From a virus, in IMG/VR virus record IMGVR_UViG_3300025897_000087, positions 1-24,404 of that record: a DNA stretch of 24,404 nucleotides. One strand, given 5' to 3'. Below, one piece after another: positions 1 to 6,916 of this stretch (position 1 is the first letter of the stretch; the number at the start of each line of letters is the position of its first letter). The notes beneath the pieces were generated by a model. The model saw only the letters and a program-made list of their open reading frames with translations, did no database searches and was not told the DNA's origin. Position numbers and translations under genes: made by a program.

Positions 1-1
1 T

Positions 2-1285
2 GCTTCTCTATATGAGAAAATGCGTATCGGCGCTGGAGATTCAGAAGGCATTGACGTTTTTTCTGATTTAAACGTTAATGGTCTCACCACACTTGACTCG
101 ACCACGATTGATGGTACATTATCCATAAATCCTGTCGGAACGCAGTCTGTAATTTTCGGAAACAATCAAACTACATTTAGTAACAGAGATATTTTAATTC
201 AGTCCAAACTTACTACTAGTGATTCTGTTAGTTTTGGAGAGCCTCCTATGGTTTCTTCAGGCGGTACAGGATTGAGAACAAAGATTGGCGGAGAATTATT
301 ATATGGTGATCCTAATGTAGATAGATTAGCGTTTACAAATGGTGCGGGAACCAACGCTATTCTTAGTCATAATGGCAATGTCCCAGTATGGATTTCTACT
401 GCGCCGTTTTTAAATGCTAATTCTGTAACCCTAAACGCTGTTCCTGTTAATGATAATGATACTGTTTTTCCTCTGTTCAGAAGACAAAACACTGCGGGTG
501 AAGACAGTGTAGAGTTTGATACTGATTTTTTCTATAATCCTTCTTCTAATAGATTAGACGTTGGCGTATTAGACGTAACTACTGCTATAACAGCAGATAC
601 TCTCGAAACTTCTGGCAATATTATTGTTAATGGAGTTTCAAATCTTGACTCGGTAAATGTTATTGGCGACCTACAATTATCAGGAGATGCATCGTCTGTA
701 GGAAGGTTACTCGATAGTGCAGGAAGGTCTTTTGTAGTCTTTGATTCTGCTGGACAATTACTTTGGGGTAATGATGGAACGGGCGGCACACCTGCTGGCG
801 GTGGTGGCGGCGGAGCAGGCGGTGGTGGTGGTGGAATTGCATTCACCGATTTAGAAGTTATACAGCAATCTGCTTCTGGTGGAGGTTCATTAACTTACAG
901 CGATAACGGTGTAACTGCCGGAGACTTTTTCTATTCTCCTGCAGAACTAGGCGATTTCGCTTTTAGTGCAACACAAATAGATAATACGTCTGGCGCTTGG
1001 TCGGTAACCGATTCCGTAAGTTTTGCCAAAGCGGTAGCAATAACAGGAGACTTAATTGTTTCTGGAGAAATTATTGCTAACGGCGCAGGTACGCCAGAAA
1101 TTACTTCTGGTAGTGCGATCGAATTAACCGCAACTACTAGGGTTCAGGTTAACAATACTCCGTTCAGGTTAGCGACATTATCTGCAGATCCTGTGAGTGG
1201 TAGTGTAAATGGTGATATGTATTACAATACTACAACTCATAAATTTAGAGGTTATGCCAACAGCGCTTGGGTCGATTTAAACTAA
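2..1285 (+). CDS. Tail-fibre-like virion protein, 5' end outside the window
   Basis: The reading frame is open from base 2 and continues in from the left, so the ATG at 20 is probably internal. 427 residues are visible. They are rich in Asn, Thr, Ser and Gly, with short beta-type repeats such as SDSVSFGE and TDSVSFAKAVAITGD, as in phage fibre shafts. A run of 12 glycines broken by one alanine (bases 797-835) forms a flexible linker. The C-terminus contains NGDMYYNTTTHKFRGYANSA, a type of ending I recognise from many marine phage fibre proteins. It is followed after 9 bases by the S8 protease gene, and both precede neck gene 13, the place of fibritin in T4. A fibre or whisker role is inferred from composition and position only. 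Confidence 0.75.
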   Translation, partial: ASLYEKMRIGAGDSEGIDVFSDLNVNGLTTLDSTTIDGTLSINPVGTQSVIFGNNQTTFSNRDILIQSKLTTSDSVSFGEPPMVSSGGTGLRTKIGGELLYGDPNVDRLAFTNGAGTNAILSHNGNVPVWISTAPFLNANSVTLNAVPVNDNDTVFPLFRRQNTAGEDSVEFDTDFFYNPSSNRLDVGVLDVTTAITADTLETSGNIIVNGVSNLDSVNVIGDLQLSGDASSVGRLLDSAGRSFVVFDSAGQLLWGNDGTGGTPAGGGGGGAGGGGGGIAFTDLEVIQQSASGGGSLTYSDNGVTAGDFFYSPAELGDFAFSATQIDNTSGAWSVTDSVSFAKAVAITGDLIVSGEIIANGAGTPEITSGSAIELTATTRVQVNNTPFRLATLSADPVSGSVNGDMYYNTTTHKFRGYANSAWVDLN

Positions 1286-1294
1286 GGAGTAATC

Positions 1295-3412
1295 GTGGAT
1301 AAGTTTTATTTAGTACTCTACGATGAAACGAATAAAGAAACTTTTTTATCGGATCATCCTGAAATAAATATAAGTTCTTCTTTAAATAATTTTCCAAATA
1401 TGTTAGTTGCATTCGGAGAATCAGTAGAAGAATTTGCATCTTATTCAGAAATTAAAACATGTTATAATGCTTCGAAAACAGAAGCAAAACATATACCTGA
1501 GTCTGTTGCAGAACCTACTACACTAACGTCAAATTTTACTATGAGAATTCCGGCGGCCACAGAAAACGGTTCGGAATATGCCAACATGACTCATATTAAA
1601 CATACAGGAATGAAAGACGAACTTTCTCCTAACACATATGGTCTTGCTAATAATGATACAGACACTAATGTTGACGCGACATATACAAATTATTGGACAG
1701 GAAAAAACATAGATGTTTTTATATTAGATCCTGGGTCATCTTTTGGGTCGGGGAGCAATTCAATATTTCCCAGCGATCACCCTAATTTTGATGATTTAGA
1801 CAATCCAGGCAACACCAGATATCGAAGAGTTAATTGGAGCTTGTATGATTCGGGGTTGTCTTCTACTAATAAGGGCACAAATCAAACTTTACAAACCGGA
1901 ACCGAAACTCATTTTGCGGTTCACGCTTCGGGGTGTGCAAACGTTTCTTGCGGCATTTATTCTGGATTTGCCAAAAGAGCAAATATTTATGGAATGCAAT
2001 TCAACAGTGCATCTACAATTGCAGAAATTTTAAATGCGATTATTAGTTGGAATTCAGCAAAACCTGTTAATCCTGAAACTGGATTTAAGAACCCGACCAT
2101 CTTGACTAATAGCTGGGGGCAACCATATGACCTTCAAGGTTTTCTTAATTTTGATAATATTACAAGCGTAGTTAAAGACGGCGTTACTACTAATAGACCC
2201 GGATCTACTTGGGATTTTGATTACAGCGCATTTGTTGATGCAGGAATTATACCTGTTTCTGCTTTTCAGTCAGACGATCGCGTACCATATGATGGTTTGT
2301 TTTTTCCATACCAAAACGAAGATATTAATCCAAGAGCGGGCGACACCGAAGTTGTAGCAAATTTATTTGCAACGGCATGGGATGCTGGTATAACAAATTT
2401 TATGTCTGCTGGGAATTATCCTCTTGCAGTAGGAAGTGAAGAAACAGAATCTAATAATTATGTCGTTTGGGAAGAAGGACTGGGAAATTACGAAAGACAA
2501 ATTACCACTAGAAATATCAACATGTTTAGAAATGATGGGTTCACTGATTTGGCCGGATCTGCTTTACATCCAACAAATCCTGAAAACATATACTATCATG
2601 GATTTCGTTCTAGAATTCATTATTGGATACCCCAAAACAAAAGAATAGTGGTGGGCGCTCTTAACAGTTCTGGAGTTCATTATTTTATAGAAGGATATAG
2701 TGCAAGAGGACCAGGAGTAGATTTATATGCACACGCTACAGCAACATGGTCCGGATATGCTTCTACTGATGGTAGTTTAACTTATAATGACGGTTTTGAA
2801 TGGAGAATGTTTGGCGGAACATCTTCTGCCACTCCAGTAACTGCAGGAATGGCAGCGTGTTATGCAGAATACTTTTATCATAAAAATAACAGATATCCAA
2901 CTCCTTCGGAATTAAAATCTCTTTTAATTGATAATGCTTTAGACGGTGTAATTCGCGAAGATCCACCAGAATCCAATTGGTCTTTTACTGATCTTGAATG
3001 GGATCAAGTAAGTCCTGCCACTTTGCTAATTGATGGTGTTCAAGCGAATCAAGTTATTGGTAAATATCCTTTTTCTTCTTCATCTATTGCTGAAGGATAT
3101 TATTATACATCGAAAAGGTTTAATCAATGGGCGTCCCAGTCGCCGTCGACCCCCCTTACTGTAAGTGGGCTTTTCCGCCAAATCGATCCATTTTTTAATA
3201 AGGGATATTCGACTATGTCTCTTATGCTCGGCAATGGCAATAATAAGGTTTTATATATGCCGGACGAAATACGATTAACTGGAAATGAAGATCCCCCACC
3301 CCCGCCATCTGGCGGAGGCGGCACTAACGAAGACAGTGGTCCAGGAATTTATCGTGTAAAAGGTTCGGGCGGAAATATAAAAAATGGGATAACTTTAAAA
3401 TTTAATTCTTAG
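1295..3412 (+). CDS. Virion-type subtilisin-like (S8) serine protease
   Basis: This is a 705-residue protein with a GTG start, five bases after a strong AAGGAG. The subtilase triad can be read directly. Asp145 is in DVFILDPGSS, His210 is in HASGCANVSCG (compare the family pattern HGTxxA), and Ser510 is in FGGTSSATPVTAGMAA. The oxyanion Asn374 sits in MSAGNYPL. The protease domain spans roughly residues 135-550. The first 130 residues could be a propeptide or an attachment domain. No signal peptide or membrane segment is visible, so it acts in the cytoplasm or on the particle. The C-terminus has a PPPPPSGGGG linker (667-676) and then a short Gly-rich end. The gene lies among structural genes just before neck gene 13, which suggests a virion component that cleaves phage or host-surface proteins. 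The substrate is unknown. Family assignment is firm, role is inference. Confidence 0.88.
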   Translation: MDKFYLVLYDETNKETFLSDHPEINISSSLNNFPNMLVAFGESVEEFASYSEIKTCYNASKTEAKHIPESVAEPTTLTSNFTMRIPAATENGSEYANMTHIKHTGMKDELSPNTYGLANNDTDTNVDATYTNYWTGKNIDVFILDPGSSFGSGSNSIFPSDHPNFDDLDNPGNTRYRRVNWSLYDSGLSSTNKGTNQTLQTGTETHFAVHASGCANVSCGIYSGFAKRANIYGMQFNSASTIAEILNAIISWNSAKPVNPETGFKNPTILTNSWGQPYDLQGFLNFDNITSVVKDGVTTNRPGSTWDFDYSAFVDAGIIPVSAFQSDDRVPYDGLFFPYQNEDINPRAGDTEVVANLFATAWDAGITNFMSAGNYPLAVGSEETESNNYVVWEEGLGNYERQITTRNINMFRNDGFTDLAGSALHPTNPENIYYHGFRSRIHYWIPQNKRIVVGALNSSGVHYFIEGYSARGPGVDLYAHATATWSGYASTDGSLTYNDGFEWRMFGGTSSATPVTAGMAACYAEYFYHKNNRYPTPSELKSLLIDNALDGVIREDPPESNWSFTDLEWDQVSPATLLIDGVQANQVIGKYPFSSSSIAEGYYYTSKRFNQWASQSPSTPLTVSGLFRQIDPFFNKGYSTMSLMLGNGNNKVLYMPDEIRLTGNEDPPPPPSGGGGTNEDSGPGIYRVKGSGGNIKNGITLKFNS

Positions 3413-3415
3413 TAT

Positions 3416-3423
3416 TATAAATA
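3416..3423 (+). promoter_or_regulatory. T4-type late promoter box TATAAATA
   Basis: An exact match to the T4 late -10 element lies just after the protease stop codon. By T4 geometry (box at -13 to -6) the transcript would begin near 3429, four bases before the ATG at 3433. Its likely main job is to drive gp13 to gp15. No -35 element is expected for this class. Confidence 0.7.
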
Positions 3424-3432
3424 GGTGTAACA

Positions 3433-3618
3433 ATGCCAGAAAATAACGTATCAAGATCTAGAAGAAACGTAAGATCTTTAAAGAGAAAAACAAAAATTCT
3501 GGAAAAAAGAAAAACCATTCCTGCTATCAGAAGAAAAACGAGACTGTTGAGAAAAGAAGATAGATTAGGCGTTTCTGTAATATACGAAATGATCTTTAAT
3601 AAAGTAAACGAGGATTAA
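3433..3618 (+). CDS. Small, very basic protein of unknown function
   Basis: The protein has 61 residues, with 19 Lys/Arg against 7 Asp/Glu. The charge is packed into residues 8-44 (for example RSRRNVRSLKRKTK and IRRKTRLLRK). The last 15 residues are hydrophobic and then acidic. The N-terminal part looks helical and could bind DNA, RNA or an acidic protein surface. An AGGTG Shine-Dalgarno lies five bases upstream. The gene ends two bases before gp13, so the two are probably translated together. I do not recognise the family. The gene has typical spacing and its own late promoter box, so I consider it real. A packaged DNA-binding or neck-associated peptide is possible, but nothing in the sequence proves it. 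Confidence 0.7.
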   Translation: MPENNVSRSRRNVRSLKRKTKILEKRKTIPAIRRKTRLLRKEDRLGVSVIYEMIFNKVNED

Positions 3619-3620
3619 AA

Positions 3621-4382
3621 ATGGCGACTCCTGCGTCAAGGCAACAATTAATAGATTTCTGTTTGCGTCGTCTCGGCGAACCTGTCATTGAAATCAACGT
3701 AGATGTTGATCAGATTGAAGACAAGGTTGATGACTCTTTACAAATGTACAGAGAGTTTCATTCTGATGCGACATATCGCACATATCTCAAACATCAAATT
3801 ACGCAAACAGATGTAGACAATAAGTATATACCTATAAGTCCAAACATATTATATGTTTCTCAGTTGTTTCCGATCAATCCAACGTTTTCTACTATTAATA
3901 TGTTCGATATCAGGTATCAAATGATGCTTAATAGTTTGGGCGATTTTATGAATTTTGCTGGTGGTATGTCTTACTATTATCAAATGAATCAATATTTAGA
4001 TTTTTTAGACCAGATGTTATCAGGAACTCCTCAAACAACTTTTTCTAGAAGGCAAGACCGTTTGTATATCTGGGGCGAATGGAGTGAAAATTCTATATCA
4101 GCTTTGAAACCAGGCGATTATATAGTCGCTGAAGTTTACGAAGTAATTGATCCGGATTTACACACAAGTATATACAATGATATGTTCATTAAAAATTATA
4201 CTACTGCTTTGATCAAACAACAATGGGGTTTGAACATGTCTAAGTTTGAAGGTATGCAACTTCCAGGAGGCGTAACTATCAGCGGACGTCAGATATTAGA
4301 GGAAGCAAACACAGAAATTGAAAAACTTGAAGAAAAAATGCGGCTCGAGCAGGAGTTACCACCAGATTTCTTCGTAGGATAA
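3621..4382 (+). CDS. gp13: Neck protein gp13
   Basis: The 253-residue protein resembles T4 gp13 (309 residues), the head-completion/neck protein that binds under the portal once DNA is packaged and makes the docking site for the tail. Family features are the opening MATPASRQQLIDFCLRRLGE, the acidic helix with DQIEDKVDDSLQMYREFH, and the closing PPDFFVG. The last 45 residues form a charged helix rich in Glu. The start lies after GAGGATTAAAA and only two bases past the previous stop. It is followed four bases later by gp14, its partner in the neck ring, in the same order as T4. The protein is shorter than T4 gp13 but shows no break. Confidence 0.92.
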   Translation: MATPASRQQLIDFCLRRLGEPVIEINVDVDQIEDKVDDSLQMYREFHSDATYRTYLKHQITQTDVDNKYIPISPNILYVSQLFPINPTFSTINMFDIRYQMMLNSLGDFMNFAGGMSYYYQMNQYLDFLDQMLSGTPQTTFSRRQDRLYIWGEWSENSISALKPGDYIVAEVYEVIDPDLHTSIYNDMFIKNYTTALIKQQWGLNMSKFEGMQLPGGVTISGRQILEEANTEIEKLEEKMRLEQELPPDFFVG

Positions 4383-4386
4383 TTTA

Positions 4387-5301
4387 ATGGCAACGAATCA
4401 ATATTTCTCACAAGGTTCGCGGTCTGAACAGATCCTTTATGAAGATCTTATCGTCGAATCTTTAAAAATGTTTGGGCAAGATGTGTATTATCTTCCTCGC
4501 GAATCTATTGACGTAGACGACATTTTTAAAGATGAATCATCTGCTAGTTTTGACAATGCATACAAAATAGAAATGTACATCGAAAACATTGAAGGGTTTG
4601 ATGGTGAGGGAGATTTGTTCACGAAGTTCGGGGTAGAGATTCGTGACCAAGCAACCTTTGTTGTCGCCCGACGACGATGGAAAGAATTTATTGCTCCGTT
4701 AGAAAATGATCCTGGAGTAGAAGGCAAAGCGTTCTATAGACCAAGAGAAGGCGACCTGATACATTTACCATTATCTAATTCAATATTCCAAATAATGAAG
4801 GTGTTTGATGAAACTCCGTTCTATCAATTAAAAAATCTTCCTGTGTTTAGACTTAGTTGCGAATTGTATGAATATAGTAGTGAAGATTTTAATACGGGTA
4901 TCGAAGCAATAGACGCGGTTGAAAATTTTGGTTATAAGTATTTAATAACAGTGACGAATGAAGCAGGTATTGGTGGTATCCCAGGTACTTTTGTTGCGGG
5001 AGATCAAATAACGCAAACAAATGACGGGTATACGATGACTGCTGACGTTGTTGATTGGAATTCGGTTACACAAATTCTGACTGTTGTTAACGTAGGTTCT
5101 TCTGACGGATTACTTAGAGGATTTGGAACAACCAATCCTATAATTGCACAGAGAGGAGTAAACACTTCTGTGACTGCTACCGTAGTTTCTGTAGCGGAAG
5201 AAATAGAAAATTCTTCTAACGAAGTTCAGAATGATGAATTCGAAACTGTTGCTGATAGTATTTTAGACTTCAGCGAATCAAATCCATTCGGTGATCCATA
5301 A
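4387..5301 (+). CDS. gp14: Neck protein gp14 with a C-terminal insertion
   Basis: The 304-residue protein is the gp14 neck/head-completion protein, which joins gp13 below the portal. The N-terminal 175 residues carry the family core (SEQILYEDLIVESLKMFGQD, DVYYLPRE, FVVARRRWKEF, YRPREGDLIHLPL). The last residues, DFSESNPFGDP, match the ending I associate with marine T4-like gp14. Between them, residues about 182-268 form a Gly/Thr/Val-rich beta-type segment that probably accounts for the extra length over T4 gp14 (256 residues). The stop codon overlaps the gp15 start as TAATG, so translation is likely coupled. The insertion may be a small surface domain. That reading is inference. Confidence 0.92.
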   Translation: MATNQYFSQGSRSEQILYEDLIVESLKMFGQDVYYLPRESIDVDDIFKDESSASFDNAYKIEMYIENIEGFDGEGDLFTKFGVEIRDQATFVVARRRWKEFIAPLENDPGVEGKAFYRPREGDLIHLPLSNSIFQIMKVFDETPFYQLKNLPVFRLSCELYEYSSEDFNTGIEAIDAVENFGYKYLITVTNEAGIGGIPGTFVAGDQITQTNDGYTMTADVVDWNSVTQILTVVNVGSSDGLLRGFGTTNPIIAQRGVNTSVTATVVSVAEEIENSSNEVQNDEFETVADSILDFSESNPFGDP

Positions 5302-6908
5302 TGCTTGAATCATATTTTTATAATGAACGTATAAGAAAGGCAGTAGCGGTTTTCGGATCGCTGTTCAACAACATTTATGTTGTGCGCACTGACTCTGCTG
5401 GTGCTGTTTTAAGTCAGGTAAAGGTTCCTTTGTCGTATGCGCCGAAAAGAGATTTCATAGATCGTATAGCAAGAACAGATGTAGGCGAAGAACAAGAAAG
5501 GCAGATTGCTGTTAAACTTCCGCGTATGTCTTTTGAAATACTAGGAATGAACTATGATCCTCAAAGGCAGTTGCCAAAATTAAACAAAAGGATTATACCT
5601 GCTTCTACTGGGGCAAGTTCGGGGCAGGTCGTCTATACGCCTGTGCCATACAATATCAATTTTCAATTAAACGTATACGCTCGTAGTCAAGACGATGCGT
5701 TACAGTGCGTTGAGCAAATATTACCTTACTTCACTCCGCATTACAACCTGCAAGTAAAACCTTTAGATGGTTTTGATTTACAAGAAGATACGCCGATTAG
5801 GTTAGACGGAGTTGTTATACAAGACGACTTTGAGGGTGCGTTAGAGAATAGAAGAACAATTATATACACGCTTGACTTTGAGATGAGGTTAAACCTGTAC
5901 AAAGTTATCAACAGCGCTACCAATCTTATTACTCAAGCGACTACTAACTTTTACGATTACACGAACACGGGCGACCTTCTTACTTTTCTAGAATGTAATA
6001 CTAATATTGTTGAAGGCAATACTGGAACTATAACAGAAGATAGCGGTAGCGTTTCTAATACTCTGCGCGTCGAATATACACTCAATGGATTGTACGACTC
6101 TGCTAATAGTGTTATAGGAACACCGTTCAGTATCGCATCTGGCGATTCTGCTTCAAATGGTACAACGTCTATAGTGCCTTCTACTGGAGTTTGGACATAT
6201 ACTCCGAACGCAGATTTCTTTGGTGTCGATACCTTTGATGTATCTGTTGATGTCGGACAAAACGTTACTGAAAAATTCGCTGTAACTGTCAATGTTTCTG
6301 CGGTTAGTGATGCGGTCGACGACGCGTTCACTGTATTTAACAACGTGCCGACTATAGTAGATGTTTCTACAAATGACACATTTGAAACTACAGGAGACAT
6401 AACCCATACAATAGAAGATCCAGGATCGTCAACAGTAACTATTTCTAATTCACTTGCAGGTACTTTCAGTTATCTCGCGCCTGATTCGTTTATAGGAGTA
6501 ACTACTTGGGAATATCGCGCGTTACCCACAGGTGGCGCAGCAGAAACTGCTACGGTTACGATGACATGTGTAACTGGTCTTACGTATACAGTCTCTGTAC
6601 CAAACGGTATCGAAGGTACAACAGTACAAGCAACAATCACCACCAACTATGCAAATAATCAGACAGTAAACTGGTCGATTACTGGCGACAATAACACTAA
6701 CGGACGTATCTCTACAACCAGCGGAACTGTAACGATGGACGCGCTGAGCAAAACAGTTGACATTGTTATAGGTCAACCTGCAGGTGAACAGGGTACGGTA
6801 ACAAGCACGTTTACTATTTCAGACGCTGGTACAGACCACGATGCGCCATATAACAACGCGTTTGCTGCCGCAATCACTGCGTCAGATACGTTTGACGTTC
6901 TTGACTAA
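5301..6908 (+). CDS. gp15: Tail sheath stabiliser/completion protein gp15 with Ig-like extension
   Basis: Residues 1-220 correspond to gp15, which caps the top of the sheath and tube and joins the tail to the neck. They include MLESYFYNERIRKAVAVFGS, the VPLSYAPKRDFIDRI stretch and the PRMSFEILGMNYD motif. T4 gp15 has 272 residues and this protein has 535. The extra part holds three beta-sandwich-like domains. Residues 250-336 contain a cadherin/VCBS-type signature (TYTPNADFFGVDTFDVSV). Residues 338-424 form a second Ig-like domain. Residues 428-535 form a module also seen twice in the next gene. The ATG overlaps the gp14 stop (TAATG), and the frame is unbroken from core to extension, so this is a real fusion. 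The extension probably projects from the neck/tail junction. Confidence 0.88.
   Translation: MLESYFYNERIRKAVAVFGSLFNNIYVVRTDSAGAVLSQVKVPLSYAPKRDFIDRIARTDVGEEQERQIAVKLPRMSFEILGMNYDPQRQLPKLNKRIIPASTGASSGQVVYTPVPYNINFQLNVYARSQDDALQCVEQILPYFTPHYNLQVKPLDGFDLQEDTPIRLDGVVIQDDFEGALENRRTIIYTLDFEMRLNLYKVINSATNLITQATTNFYDYTNTGDLLTFLECNTNIVEGNTGTITEDSGSVSNTLRVEYTLNGLYDSANSVIGTPFSIASGDSASNGTTSIVPSTGVWTYTPNADFFGVDTFDVSVDVGQNVTEKFAVTVNVSAVSDAVDDAFTVFNNVPTIVDVSTNDTFETTGDITHTIEDPGSSTVTISNSLAGTFSYLAPDSFIGVTTWEYRALPTGGAAETATVTMTCVTGLTYTVSVPNGIEGTTVQATITTNYANNQTVNWSITGDNNTNGRISTTSGTVTMDALSKTVDIVIGQPAGEQGTVTSTFTISDAGTDHDAPYNNAFAAAITASDTFDVLD
5964..6905 (+). other. Region encoding the Ig-like C-terminal extension of gp15
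   Basis: This part of gp15 (residues about 222-535) lies beyond the family core. It is rich in Thr, Val, Ser and Asp, poor in Lys, and contains three successive beta-type domains. The final one ends ASDTFDVLD, matching the repeat end ATDTLQVLD in the following gene, so the stop codon falls at a domain boundary. Confidence 0.75.
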
Positions 6909-6916
6909 ATAAAACT

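Noticed and set aside
532-846. Minus-strand ORF with a proline-rich start
   Set aside because: It is the mirror of the glycine run in the fibre gene (GGN codons read as CCN). It has no ribosome site and lies wholly inside a clear + strand gene.
3302-3315. Small inverted repeat CCGCC-ATCT-GGCGG
   Set aside because: It arises from adjacent Pro and Gly codons in the protease linker. A five-base stem inside a coding region with no T-tract is not a convincing terminator.
5957-6400. Minus-strand ORF of 147 codons inside gp15
   Set aside because: It lies within the Thr/Val-rich extension of a well-supported gene and shows no recognisable domain or ribosome site. It is a shadow of the + strand frame.
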